Below, in pieces: positions 34,350 to 45,939 of a stretch of DNA of 64,000 nt (positions are counted from its first letter, which is position 1; the number at the start of each line of letters is the position of its first letter). Made by a program: the position numbers and the translations under genes. The stretch comes from PCRC01 sp017848435 (lineage in GTDB: Bacteria; Pseudomonadota; Gammaproteobacteria; Burkholderiales; Burkholderiaceae_C). The DNA is taken from NCBI GenBank assembly GCA_965284315.1, contig OZ260072.1, positions 2,666,001 through 2,730,000 on the forward strand, in the 5' to 3' direction. The notes under the pieces are model-generated. The model did no database searches and was not told the origin of the DNA. It saw only the letters and a program-made list of their open reading frames with translations.

Positions 34350-36049
34350 ACGCCATCACCGAACCCTTGCTGTTCAAGCAAACCCTCAACGGCGAAAGCC
34401 GTGAACTGGTGAGCTTTGCCACCCACCCCAGCCGCTACCAGCACTGGACACTGAGCGTGGACGGCGACGTGGCACGCCTCAAGCTCGACATCAACGAAGA
34501 CGGGGGCATCAAGCCCGGCTACAAGCTCAAGCTCAACAGCTACGACCTGGGGGTGGACATCGAGCTGCACGACGCGATCAACCGCATCCGCTTTGAGCAC
34601 CCGGCGGTGAAGGTGGTGGTGTTCGAATCGGGCAAGGAAAAAATCTGGTGCTCCGGTGCCAACATCTACATGCTGGGCCTGTCCACCCACGCCTGGAAAG
34701 TGAACTTCTGCAAGTTCACCAACGAGACCCGCAACGGCCTGGAAGACTCCTCGCGCAACGACGGCCTGAAAAGCCTGGCCGCGGTGACCGGCGCCTGCGC
34801 TGGTGGTGGTTACGAATTGGCGCTGGCCTGCGACCGCATCGTGATGGTGGACGACCGCTCGTCCACCGTCAGCCTGCCGGAAGTGCCTTTGCTGGGCGTG
34901 TTGCCCGGCACCGGCGGCCTGACCCGCGTGACCGACAAGCGCAAGGTGCGCCGCGACCTGGCCGACATTTTCTGCACCACCAGCGAAGGCGTGCGCGCCG
35001 ACCGTGCCAAAGACTGGAAACTGATCGACGGGCATGCCAAGCCGCAGCAGTTCGGCCAGTTGATTGCTACAGAAATTGAAGCGCTCCGAGCAGCCTCCAC
35101 TAAGGCCGGTGGCACAAAAGGCATTGAATTGACGCCGGTACAGGTCACCATCGACGCTGCGGGCTACCACTACGCCACGGTGGACGCACAGGTCGACCGC
35201 ACCACCCGCATCGCCACCATCACCGTGCGTGCGCCCAAGGCCGCCATCGAGTCCTCCGCCGACGCGATTGAAGCCGCAGGCGCCAATTGGTACCCGCTGC
35301 AACTGCAGCGCGAGCTGGACGACGCCATCCTGAACCTGCGCACCAACGAGCTGGAAGTTGGCACCTGGGTCATCAAGACGCAGGGCGACGCCAACCAGGT
35401 GCTCAAGATGGACCAGGTGCTGGCCAACCTGAAAGACCACTGGCTGGTGCGCGAGACCACTGGCGCACTGCGCCGCACCCTGGCCCGCATCGACGTGACC
35501 AGCCGCTCGCTGATTGCCCTGGTGGAGGCTGGTTCGTGTTTTGCCGGCACCTTCTACGAATTGGCGCTGGCCTGCGACCGCATCTACATGCTGGATTTGC
35601 CCGATGCCCCCGACAGCGCCCCCACGCTGCAGCTCAGCGCCGCCAACTTCGGCTGGTTCCCTGCCGTCAATGGCCTGACGCGCCTGCAAACCCGTTTCTG
35701 CGAAGACAACACGGTCATCGCGCAGCTGCAAGGTCTGAGCGACAGCGCGCTGCGCGCCGACCAGGCGTTGGCCCTTGGTCTGGTCACGCTGACACCCGAC
35801 GACATCGACTGGGACGACGAGATCCGCATCATGCTGGAGGAGCGTGCCAGCCTGTCGCCCGACGCGATGACCGGCATGGAAGCCTCGCTGCGTTTCCCCG
35901 GCAAGGAGACCATGGAAACGCGCATCTTTGGCCGCCTGAGCGCCTGGCAGAACTGGATTTTCATCCGCCCGAACGCGGTCGGCGAAGACGGTGCGCTCAA
36001 ACTTTTCGGCACCGGCAAGAAAGCCAAATTCGACTGGAAACGCATTTGA
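34346..36049 (+). CDS. boxC: 2,3-epoxybenzoyl-CoA dihydrolase BoxC
   Basis: 567 residues with two crotonase-like halves: the first has EKIWCSGANIYML and GACAGGGYELALACDRI; the second has EAGSCFAGTFYELALACDRIYMLD. BoxC hydrolytically opens the epoxybenzoyl-CoA ring to 3,4-dehydroadipyl-CoA semialdehyde and formate. Residues about 241-262 (TEIEALRAAS then TKAGGTKGIEL) are encoded by repeat copy E in the region between the halves. Preceded by an AAGGAGA ribosome binding site. boxB follows after 73 bases. Confidence 0.95.
   Translation: MNAITEPLLFKQTLNGESRELVSFATHPSRYQHWTLSVDGDVARLKLDINEDGGIKPGYKLKLNSYDLGVDIELHDAINRIRFEHPAVKVVVFESGKEKIWCSGANIYMLGLSTHAWKVNFCKFTNETRNGLEDSSRNDGLKSLAAVTGACAGGGYELALACDRIVMVDDRSSTVSLPEVPLLGVLPGTGGLTRVTDKRKVRRDLADIFCTTSEGVRADRAKDWKLIDGHAKPQQFGQLIATEIEALRAASTKAGGTKGIELTPVQVTIDAAGYHYATVDAQVDRTTRIATITVRAPKAAIESSADAIEAAGANWYPLQLQRELDDAILNLRTNELEVGTWVIKTQGDANQVLKMDQVLANLKDHWLVRETTGALRRTLARIDVTSRSLIALVEAGSCFAGTFYELALACDRIYMLDLPDAPDSAPTLQLSAANFGWFPAVNGLTRLQTRFCEDNTVIAQLQGLSDSALRADQALALGLVTLTPDDIDWDDEIRIMLEERASLSPDAMTGMEASLRFPGKETMETRIFGRLSAWQNWIFIRPNAVGEDGALKLFGTGKKAKFDWKRI
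35066..35131 (+). repeat. 66-nt dispersed repeat, copy E (inside boxC)
   Basis: GCTACAGAAATTGAAGCG at the start and CACTAAGGCCGG at the expected column, then GGCATTGAATTG. It is one of the more diverged copies. It is read in sense orientation, starting on a codon boundary, and contains no stop. Confidence 0.6.
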
Positions 36050-36122
36050 GCGTTGGCGCACGACCGACCACGAAGTACCCCGCCCATCCCGGCAAAACTG
36101 TGAGCGATAGACAGGTAAAATC

Positions 36123-37547
<1,425 letters not shown>

Positions 37548-37551
37548 TTCA

Positions 37552-37586
37552 CCTGTGTGGTGCGTGGATTTTTCACGCACCACAGG
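37552..37586 (+). terminator. hairpin after boxB
   Basis: CCTGTGTGGTGCGTG and CACGCACCACAGG form a stem of about 13 bp with one bulged T and a loop GATTTTT. No T-run follows, so it could be a Rho-type or mRNA-stabilising hairpin. Confidence 0.55.
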
Positions 37587-37622
37587 CGAAATCGCCGTTT
37601 GGGCGCGCTACAATAACGGCTT

Positions 37623-37699
37623 CGGAGTGTGGCGCAGTCTGGTAGCGCACCTGGTTTGGGACCAGGGGGTCCAAGGTTCGAATCCTTGTACTCCGACCA
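37623..37699 (+). tRNA. tRNA-Pro(TGG)
   Basis: 77 bases with encoded CCA. Acceptor CGGAGTG/TACTCCG, anticodon stem-loop CCTGG-TTTGGGA-CCAGG with anticodon TGG, and T-arm CAAGG-TTCGAAT-CCTTG. A TACAAT at 37609-37614 is a likely -10 box. Confidence 0.96.
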
Positions 37700-37706
37700 A
37701 CATCCA

Positions 37707-37733
37707 AAAAAGCCCACTTGTTGGGCTTTTTTT
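37707..37733 (+). terminator. terminator between tRNA-Pro and tRNA-Arg
   Basis: AAGCCCA-CTTGT-TGGGCTT followed by a run of T to 37733. Confidence 0.85.
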
Positions 37734-37767
37734 GTACCTGCCGTCAGGCGGTGCACAACAGATGCTT

Positions 37768-37844
37768 CTGCCCGTAGCTCAGTTGGATAGAGCACCGACC
37801 TTCTAAGTCGGTTGTCACAGGTTCGATTCCTGTCGGGCAGGCCA
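37768..37844 (+). tRNA. tRNA-Arg(TCT)
   Basis: 77 bases with encoded CCA. Acceptor CTGCCCG/CGGGCAG, anticodon stem-loop CCGAC-CTTCTAA-GTCGG with anticodon TCT, and T-arm ACAGG-TTCGATT-CCTGT. Confidence 0.96.
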
Positions 37845-37862
37845 AGCGCCTTCTTCTTCAGA

Positions 37863-38567
37863 TCAGCGTTTTTGGTACTGGGTGTTGCCAAACAGCGTTT
37901 CCCGTGACTTGTCGTCCGTCAGCGGCTTGCGCAAGTCGCTCAGCACCGCCACCCCTCGTTTCACCGCCGGCCGTTCGGCAATGCCGTCAAACCAGGCTTT
38001 GAGGTGTGGGTAGTCGGCCCAGTCAATGCCCTGGTTCTTCCAGCTGCGCAGCCAGGGAAAAATGGCGATGTCGGCGATCGTGTACTGGTTGCCAGCGATG
38101 AACTTGTGGCTGGCCAGTTGCTTGTCCATCACGCCGTACAGGCGCCTGGTTTCGTTGGTGTAGCGGTTGACCGCATACTCGATTTTCTCGGGGGCATAGA
38201 TGCGGAAATGGTGCGTTTGCCCCAGCATCGGGCCAACGCCCCCCATCTGGAACATCAGCCACTGCAACACCTCGAATTTCTTGCGGTCGCTGCGCGGCAG
38301 GAACTTGCCGGTCTTGGCCGCGAGGTACATCAGAATCGCGCCCGATTCAAACAGCGAGATCGGCTTGCCGTCAGGCCCGTTCGGGTCGGTCAGGGCCGGG
38401 ATTTTGTTGTTCGGGCTGATGGCCAGAAACTCGGGTTTGAACTGGTCGCCGGTGCTGATGTTGACCGGAATGGCCTGCCAGTCACGCCCGAGGCGGTAGC
38501 CGCATTCCTCCAGCATGATGTGGACCTTGTGGCCGTTGGGCGTGGCCCAGGAAAAAACGTCGATCAT
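37863..38567 (-). CDS. glutathione S-transferase, YfcG/Nu-class-like
   Basis: 234 residues. The thioredoxin-like N-terminal domain starts MIDVFSWATPNGHKVHIMLEEC and has the glutathione-binding NNKIPAL (cis-Pro) and FESGAIL. The helical C-terminal domain includes YTIADIAIFPWL. This pattern resembles E. coli YfcG and YghU, which reduce disulfides with glutathione. Start ATG 38565-38567 with AAGGAGCATCC upstream. The next gene on the strand is the acyl-CoA dehydrogenase, 76 bases upstream. Confidence 0.92.
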   Translation of the reverse strand: MIDVFSWATPNGHKVHIMLEECGYRLGRDWQAIPVNISTGDQFKPEFLAISPNNKIPALTDPNGPDGKPISLFESGAILMYLAAKTGKFLPRSDRKKFEVLQWLMFQMGGVGPMLGQTHHFRIYAPEKIEYAVNRYTNETRRLYGVMDKQLASHKFIAGNQYTIADIAIFPWLRSWKNQGIDWADYPHLKAWFDGIAERPAVKRGVAVLSDLRKPLTDDKSRETLFGNTQYQKR

Positions 38568-38643
38568 GGATGCTCCTTCAGTGCGTGCACTGTAAGAGAA
38601 ATCACCGTGGCGTGCTGGCCATGCACGCCACGGCCGGTGGCTT

Positions 38644-39903
<1,260 letters not shown>

Positions 39904-39935
39904 GACGGTCCTTGTCGGCGGGCGGAAAAGGGAGG

Positions 39936-41021
39936 CTAGGTCTGCCGGGCGAAACGCCAGGCCATCTGAGCCAGTGGTCGGGCGCCGGCGGCCGAGCTGA
40001 CGGCCTGTGCGCTGGAGGCGGTACCGGCTTCCACCCGCTTGGCAATGCCCTGCAGGATGGCGGCCAGGCGGAACAGGTTGTAGGCCATGTAGAAGTTCCA
40101 GTCGGTGCGCAGGGCCTCGGGGCTGGTGAGACCGGTGCGTTCGCAGTACTGGCGGATGTAGGCCGCTTCGGTCGGGATGCCCAACTGTTCGACGTTCAGC
40201 CCGCCAATGCCACGGAACGCGCCTGGCGGAATGTGCCAGGCCATGCAGTGGTAGCTGAAGTCGGCCAGCGGGTGGCCCAGGGTGGACAGCTCCCAGTCCA
40301 GCACCGCCAGCACACGCGGTTCGGTGGGGTGGAAGATCAGGTTGTCCATGCGGTAGTCGCCGTGGACGATGGCCACTTTGGTTTCGTCGCGTGCGCCGGC
40401 CGGGATGTGGGTGGGCAGCCAGGCGATCAGTTCGTCCATCTCGTCAATCGGCTGGGTGATGGAGGCCTGGTACTGCTTGCTCCAGCGGCCAATCTGCCGC
40501 TCGAAGTAGTTGCCGGGCTTGCCGTAGTCGGACAAGCCCAGTTCGGCAAACGGCACGGTGTGCAGCGCGGCCAGCACGCGGTTCATCTCGAAGTAGATGT
40601 CGCCCCGCTCGGCGGGGGTCATGCCGGGCAGGGACTGGTCCCACAACACCCGGCCTTCCACGAAGGCCATCACGTAAAACGCCCGGCCAATCACGCTTTC
40701 GTCTTCGCACAGGCAGTGCATCTGGGCCACTGGCACCTGCGAGTCGCGCAGGGCGTGCATCAGCCGGTACTCGCGTTCGATCGCATGGGCCGAGGGCAGC
40801 AGCTTGGCCACGGGGCCGGGCTTGGCGCGCATCACGTACGACCGGTCGGCAGTGACGAGCTTGTAGGTGGGGTTGGACTGCCCGCCGTTGAACACCTCGA
40901 CCGTGACCGGGCCATCAAACCCGGGCAGCCGGGGCGACAGCCATGCGCTCAGCGCGTCCACATCAAAAGCCGCGTTGGCCGACACGCCGCGGGTGCCCTG
41001 AAAGTGGTCGAAGTTGCTCAC
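39936..41021 (-). CDS. aminoglycoside-phosphotransferase-fold kinase (LvaA/ACAD10-like)
   Basis: 361 residues. GGQSNPTYKL is the nucleotide loop, VMRAKPG carries the Lys, HGDYRMDNLIFHP is the catalytic loop and LDWELSTLGHPLADF the metal-binding Asp motif. Members such as LvaA in Pseudomonas phosphorylate 4-hydroxyacyl-CoA. Start GTG 41019-41021 overlaps the Crp-type regulator stop (GTGA), so the two are translationally coupled. Not a resistance gene by context. Confidence 0.88.
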   Translation of the reverse strand: MSNFDHFQGTRGVSANAAFDVDALSAWLSPRLPGFDGPVTVEVFNGGQSNPTYKLVTADRSYVMRAKPGPVAKLLPSAHAIEREYRLMHALRDSQVPVAQMHCLCEDESVIGRAFYVMAFVEGRVLWDQSLPGMTPAERGDIYFEMNRVLAALHTVPFAELGLSDYGKPGNYFERQIGRWSKQYQASITQPIDEMDELIAWLPTHIPAGARDETKVAIVHGDYRMDNLIFHPTEPRVLAVLDWELSTLGHPLADFSYHCMAWHIPPGAFRGIGGLNVEQLGIPTEAAYIRQYCERTGLTSPEALRTDWNFYMAYNLFRLAAILQGIAKRVEAGTASSAQAVSSAAGARPLAQMAWRFARQT

Positions 41022-41737
41022 AGGTCGGCCTCGGTGATTTTCAGCAGGCCGTCGCGGTTGCGCACCACCAGGCCGCCTGGCTCGATGCGGATGATGTTGT
41101 CGCGCTCCATGGCCTTGAGTTCCTGGTTGACCCGCTGGCGCGAGGCGCCCAGCAGCTGGGCCAGTTCTTCCTGTGCCAGTTGCAGGCCGATGCGCACCTC
41201 GTTGCCTTCGGCCAGACACGGCACGCCGTAGCTGCGTGCCAGGTGCAGCAACTGCTTGGCGAGCCGTGCACGCAAGGGCAGGGTGTTCAGGTCTTCCACC
41301 AAACCGAAGAGCTGGCGGATACGGCGTGCCTGCAGCCGCATCAGCGCCTCGTACAGTTCCACATGGCTGGACAGGATCTTCTGGAAGTCGCTGCGGGCCA
41401 CGCACAGCAGCACTGTGTCGCCATGGGCATAGGCGTCGTGGGTGCGGCGGTCACCATCAAAAATCGCCACGTCGCCAAACCACAGGCCGGGCTCGATGTA
41501 GGTGAGGGTGATCTGCTTGCCCGACAGCGAGGTGGAGCTGACCCGCACCGCGCCTCGGGCGCAGGCCGACCATTCGGTGGGTGGGTCGCCGCGGGCGGCG
41601 ATCAGCTCGCCATCCTTGAAGCGCTTGACGTAAGCGCAGCGCAGGATGTCGTGCCGCAGGGATGGGGACAGGGAGGAGAACCAGCGCCCGGCGTTGATGG
41701 CCTCGCGCTCTTCAATCGTCAGAATCGGGTCGTCCAT
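41018..41737 (-). CDS. Crp/Fnr-family transcriptional regulator
   Basis: 239 residues. The N-terminal cyclic-nucleotide-binding fold (about 20-140) lacks the Cys cluster of Fnr. The C-terminal helix-turn-helix is clear (LAQEELAQLLGASRQRVNQELKAME). Ligand unknown. Coupled to the kinase gene by an overlapping GTGA, so it likely controls the downstream kinase and dehydrogenase. Confidence 0.9.
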   Translation of the reverse strand: MDDPILTIEEREAINAGRWFSSLSPSLRHDILRCAYVKRFKDGELIAARGDPPTEWSACARGAVRVSSTSLSGKQITLTYIEPGLWFGDVAIFDGDRRTHDAYAHGDTVLLCVARSDFQKILSSHVELYEALMRLQARRIRQLFGLVEDLNTLPLRARLAKQLLHLARSYGVPCLAEGNEVRIGLQLAQEELAQLLGASRQRVNQELKAMERDNIIRIEPGGLVVRNRDGLLKITEADL

Positions 41738-41833
41738 GGCGTGTTGTGGTCACTTTCAAACGCCATTGTCACCCTGTCTACCGTGTGGCCGGCTCAGGGT
41801 TGTCACCTGCGTGTCTGCAGGCCGTGCCGGGGA

Positions 41834-42613
41834 TCAGTTGTACTGCGGAGGCTCTTTGTTCAGGAACGCCGCGATGCCGATGCCGGCGTTGGCATGGTGC
41901 AGGTTTTTCACAAAGTGGTCGCGTTCCCGCGCCAGCTGTTCTGACAGCGAGGCGCTGCCCGCGTCGTTCAGCAGTTCCTTGACGCTGGCCAGGGCATTGG
42001 GCGCGCGCTGGTTGAGGCGTTCGGCCAGTGCCAGGGCGTCGTCCAGTGCACAACCCGGTTCGGCCACGCGGTTGACGATGCCCAGTGTATGCAGCCGCTC
42101 TGCGCCAATGCGTTCGGCGCACATCAGCAACTCGGTGGCCAACTGGCGCGGCACAGCGTGTTGCAGTGCCCAGCTGGCACCGCCGTCCGGCGACAGCGCG
42201 ATGTTGCTGTAGGCCATGACAAAAATGGCGTTGCGGGCGGCCACCACCAGGTCGCAGGCCAGCACCAGCGAGAACCCGGCCCCGGCGGCGGCACCTTCCA
42301 CCGCCGCGATCACCGGTTTGGGGAAGGTGCGAATCGCCTCGACCCAGTTGTGCAGACCTTCGATGCTCTGGGCTTGCACTTCCGGCGATTGGTGCCGGTT
42401 GGCCTGCAACCGCTGCAGGTTGCCACCGGCGCTGAAGGTGCTGCCGTCACCGGTCAGCACCACGCTGCGGACTTCGTTGCTGGACTCGGCCACACCCAGC
42501 GCCTCCACGCCTGCCGCGTACATCTCGGGCCCGAGGGCGTTGCGGTGTTCGGGGTTGCACAGCGTCAGCACCAGGGTCTGGCCCTGGCGTGTGCTCTTGA
42601 GCTGGGCCGGCAT
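41834..42613 (-). CDS. enoyl-CoA hydratase/isomerase family protein
   Basis: 259 residues of the crotonase family: NPEHRNALGPEMY, GDGSTFSAGGNL (oxyanion hole), EGAAAGAGFSLVLACDLVV, and SPDGGASWAL. The second acidic catalytic position is replaced by Asp-Gly-Gly, common in isomerase-type or PaaB/oxepin-related members, so the exact reaction is uncertain. It starts 5 bases after the 3-hydroxyacyl-CoA dehydrogenase gene stop, forming a beta-oxidation pair. Confidence 0.9.
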   Translation of the reverse strand: MPAQLKSTRQGQTLVLTLCNPEHRNALGPEMYAAGVEALGVAESSNEVRSVVLTGDGSTFSAGGNLQRLQANRHQSPEVQAQSIEGLHNWVEAIRTFPKPVIAAVEGAAAGAGFSLVLACDLVVAARNAIFVMAYSNIALSPDGGASWALQHAVPRQLATELLMCAERIGAERLHTLGIVNRVAEPGCALDDALALAERLNQRAPNALASVKELLNDAGSASLSEQLARERDHFVKNLHHANAGIGIAAFLNKEPPQYN

Positions 42614-42618
42614 GGCGC

Positions 42619-44142
42619 TCAGCTTTCCAGGTGCGTCAGGCTCAGGCCCAGCGCGCCACGGCGGCGCAACCAGGGGCTGGGACGGTAACGCGGGTCACCG
42701 TGAACGGTCTGCATGTTGAACAGGATTTCCAGCACGCTGGCGGCGCCCAGCCGGTCACCCAGCGCCAAGGGGCCAAGCGGGTAACCGAGGCCGAGCACGA
42801 CGGCGGTGTCGAGGTCTTGCGGGCTGCAGATGCTTTGCTGGCAGATGTCGCTGGCGATGTTGACAATGGTGGCCAGCACGCGCTGGGTGACGAACCCCGC
42901 ACTGTCACGGATGACGCTGACCGCCTTGCCGTCGCGTGCAAACAGCGCGTGGGCTGCGTCACGCATGGCCGGTGTGGTGGCGGGGTTGGTGGCCAGCACG
43001 CGGCGCTTGGTGCCGGTATCAGGGACCAGCATGTCAATGCCCACGGTGCGGGTGGCGTCGAGCCGGTCCACCGCCGCGATGGTGCTGACATCGAACCCCA
43101 GCGGTGCGACGACGATCAGTGCCGCGGCCGTTGGGGCCTCGGCTGTCTCGATGCTGGCACCGAGGTTTTTCAGCAGTTGCAGCAGATCGGCCCGGCGCGC
43201 GGCACGTGGCGACACCCACACCGGGGGCGCGGGGCTGACCACTGGCACGGCGGGTTCAGGGGGCAGCTGGATCGCACCGTCGGTGTAGGCGTAGAAACCT
43301 GCACCGGTTTTGCGGCCCAGCAGGCCACCCGCCAGACGCTGGGCGGTGATCACGCTCGGGCGGTAGCGCGGCTCCTGGTAGTACTGGTGGTAAACCGATT
43401 CCATCACCGGGTGCGAGACGTCGAGCGCGGTCAGGTCCATCAGTTCGAACGGGCCGAGCTTGAAGCCGGCCTGGTCTTTCAGGATGCGGTCAATGGTGGC
43501 GAAGTCGGCCACGCCTTCGCTGGCGATGCGCAGGGCTTCGGTGCCATAACCCCGTCCGGCGTGGTTGACGATGAAGCCCGGCGTGTCTTTGGCCTGGACT
43601 GGTGTGTGGCCGATCTGGCGCACGTGGTTGCACAGCCGTTCACAGACCTGCGGGTCGGTGCGCAGCCCGGCAATCACCTCCACCACCCGCATCAGCGGCA
43701 CCGGGTTGAAGTAGTGCAGGCCGGCAAAACGCCCGGGATACTTCAGGGCCGCACCAATCACCGTGACCGACAGCGACGAGGTGTTGGTGGCGAGCACCGC
43801 TGTCTCGGACACCACCGCTTCCAGTGCAGCAAACAGCGCTTGTTTCACCGCGACCTGTTCCACCACGGCTTCTACCACCAGGTCGCACTCGGCCATGGCC
43901 TCCAGCTGGTCAACCACGGCCAGACGCTGCTTGAGTTTGTCGGCCTCGGCCGCCGGGATGCGTCCTTTGGCGGCCAGCTTGTCCCACTGTTCGCCAATCG
44001 CGCCGACCGCACTGGCTGCGGCCCCGGGCTGGCTGTCGTACAGTTTCACCGCGCAGCCGCCTTGTGCCGCCATTTGGGCAATGCCACGTCCCATGGCACC
44101 GGTACCGACGATGCCAACGTTCGAGAAAGCTGATGATTTCAT
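42619..44142 (-). CDS. 3-hydroxyacyl-CoA dehydrogenase (PaaH-like)
   Basis: 507 residues. N-terminal NAD-binding fold with GIVGTGAMGRGIAQ, then FAGLHYFNPVPLMRVVEVI. Two 3HCDH C-terminal domains follow (around 185-280 with GFIVNHAGRGYGTEAL, and 410-500 with GFVTQRVLATIVN), the PaaH/PaaC arrangement of about 500 residues. Oxidises 3-hydroxyacyl-CoA. Start ATG 44140-44142. Divergent to the FimV-like gene. Confidence 0.92.
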   Translation of the reverse strand: MKSSAFSNVGIVGTGAMGRGIAQMAAQGGCAVKLYDSQPGAAASAVGAIGEQWDKLAAKGRIPAAEADKLKQRLAVVDQLEAMAECDLVVEAVVEQVAVKQALFAALEAVVSETAVLATNTSSLSVTVIGAALKYPGRFAGLHYFNPVPLMRVVEVIAGLRTDPQVCERLCNHVRQIGHTPVQAKDTPGFIVNHAGRGYGTEALRIASEGVADFATIDRILKDQAGFKLGPFELMDLTALDVSHPVMESVYHQYYQEPRYRPSVITAQRLAGGLLGRKTGAGFYAYTDGAIQLPPEPAVPVVSPAPPVWVSPRAARRADLLQLLKNLGASIETAEAPTAAALIVVAPLGFDVSTIAAVDRLDATRTVGIDMLVPDTGTKRRVLATNPATTPAMRDAAHALFARDGKAVSVIRDSAGFVTQRVLATIVNIASDICQQSICSPQDLDTAVVLGLGYPLGPLALGDRLGAASVLEILFNMQTVHGDPRYRPSPWLRRRGALGLSLTHLES

Positions 44143-44206
44143 GTGCAGATTATCTCGCAGCGGCCGGGTCTTCCAGCTGTGCCAGAATCCGGTGAAGGGA
44201 GAAGGC

Positions 44207-45913
44207 GTGACACTGAGACACATGGTTGTGGGAATGGGCTTGCTGGGTGTGGCACTGCACAGTGCAGCACTCTCCTTGGGCACGACCACGGCAGTGCCGT
44301 TGATTGGCCGGCCATTGAACATCACCATCCCTGTGGCGACCGATGGCGCCAGCGACCTTTGCCTGCAGGCCGAGGTGCTGTACGCTGACAGCCCAATTTC
44401 CCCTGCACTCGTCACCACCCGGTTTGAGCCCGCGCCTGGCGCCAAACAAGGCTTGATCCGATTGCGCAGCAGCAAGACGGTGGACGAACCGGTGGTCACA
44501 GTCGAGGTGGCAGTAGGTTGCATGCGGCGGGTGTCGCGCCGCTATGTGTTGCTGGCCGATGTGGGCGACGAGGTCGCGCTGCCGTCCTTTACCTCGATGG
44601 ATGCCGCCCCTGTGGCGAATGACTTGGTTCCGCCTGAGGTGCTGCCCGCACCGCGCGGCCTGCGCGGCATGCCCGTGCTGGAGTCTCGGCCGGGCAAAGC
44701 CAGTGCCAAGGCCACTGGTGGCGCTGCCACACCCAATGCCCAGACAACGCAACGGCGCAGTGCACCCAGCGGGGGCGCCACAGCCCGCAAGGCAAGCAAA
44801 CCAACCCAGCCCGCGAAGCAAGGTGACCGTCTCAAGCTGGTGCCAGCAGATTTTGCCTTCGAGCGCAACCCAGCGCTGAAGTTGTCGCTGGAACTGAAAG
44901 GCGAGCCTGCCGGTGGTGTGGCCGAGCGGGCAGCGGCGGCCGCGCTCTGGCGCGTGCTGAACCTGGACGTGGATGCGTCTTTGCGTGGGCTTGAAAAAAT
45001 CACCGCCATGGAGGCCGAACTGCGCACCCTGCGGGCCACCAAGGCGCAGGACGAGCGCTCGGTGGCTGCCTTGAAGGCCGAACTGGCCCAGGCCCAGAGC
45101 GAGCGCTACGCCAACCTGCTGGTCTACGGCCTGGCCGGCTTGGCGCTTGTGCTGGCTGCACTGTTGGCCTGGCGTTGGCGCCGTACCCGTCACCAGCCGG
45201 TGCCAGCAGCGTGGGCCGCATCCCACGTTGCGCCGTTGGGCAACCCCGCAGCAGAATCAAGCTACCTGCCTGCGGCCGAGCCGGAACCGGCCAGGGAACG
45301 AGCGAACACGGCCACAGGCATTGACCTGGACATGGTGGCCTCGATGTTTCCCGAGCCCGATGGCGGTGCCGCGGTGCCCGGCACCGCCCCCACGGATTTC
45401 GGCGACAGCATGACCCCGTCGCCACGCGGTGTGAAGGCCGAAGAGCTGCTGGACATGCAGCAGCAGGCTGACTTCTTCGTCTCACTCGGCCAGCACGACC
45501 AGGCCATCACCGTGTTGCGCAGCTACATCGGGCAGGCGGGTGGCGGGACCGATGCCGCAGACACCAGCCCGCTGGCTTACCTGGACCTGTTCCGCCTCTA
45601 CCACCTGTTGAACCGCCGCCACGACTACCAGTTGTTGCGCGACGACTTCAGCCAGGCTTTCCATGTCAGCGTGCCCGAGTTTGACGACTACCGCCACCAG
45701 AGCCTGGGCCTGCAGGCCTACCCGGAAACGCTGTCACGCATTGTGGTGGCCTGGCCCCGGCCCGCGGTACTGCCCCTGATCGAAGGCCTGATTTTCAAGC
45801 GGCCCGATGGCAGCACCGAGGCGTTTGACCTGGAAGCCTGCCGCGACCTGTTGCTGCTGTACGCGGTGGCCAAGGAGCGCCTGGCAGACGAAGGCGCAGC
45901 GCTGACATTCTGA
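44207..45913 (+). CDS. FimV-like membrane protein
   Basis: 568 residues from GTG 44207 (GGGAGAAGG upstream; ATG 44222 is possible). N-terminal signal-like hydrophobic stretch, a beta-rich domain (about 20-130), an Ala/Pro/Lys low-complexity linker, a short coiled coil (EKITAMEAELRTLRATKAQDERSV), one membrane helix at about 302-324, and a cytosolic acidic region with QQQADFFVSLGQHDQAITVL. The last segment resembles the FimV/TspA C-terminal TPR region. Those proteins organise the cell pole or peptidoglycan. Function here not proven. Confidence 0.7.
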   Translation: MTLRHMVVGMGLLGVALHSAALSLGTTTAVPLIGRPLNITIPVATDGASDLCLQAEVLYADSPISPALVTTRFEPAPGAKQGLIRLRSSKTVDEPVVTVEVAVGCMRRVSRRYVLLADVGDEVALPSFTSMDAAPVANDLVPPEVLPAPRGLRGMPVLESRPGKASAKATGGAATPNAQTTQRRSAPSGGATARKASKPTQPAKQGDRLKLVPADFAFERNPALKLSLELKGEPAGGVAERAAAAALWRVLNLDVDASLRGLEKITAMEAELRTLRATKAQDERSVAALKAELAQAQSERYANLLVYGLAGLALVLAALLAWRWRRTRHQPVPAAWAASHVAPLGNPAAESSYLPAAEPEPARERANTATGIDLDMVASMFPEPDGGAAVPGTAPTDFGDSMTPSPRGVKAEELLDMQQQADFFVSLGQHDQAITVLRSYIGQAGGGTDAADTSPLAYLDLFRLYHLLNRRHDYQLLRDDFSQAFHVSVPEFDDYRHQSLGLQAYPETLSRIVVAWPRPAVLPLIEGLIFKRPDGSTEAFDLEACRDLLLLYAVAKERLADEGAALTF

Positions 45914-45939
45914 GCGTGCCAGTCGGCCGTTGAAAAACC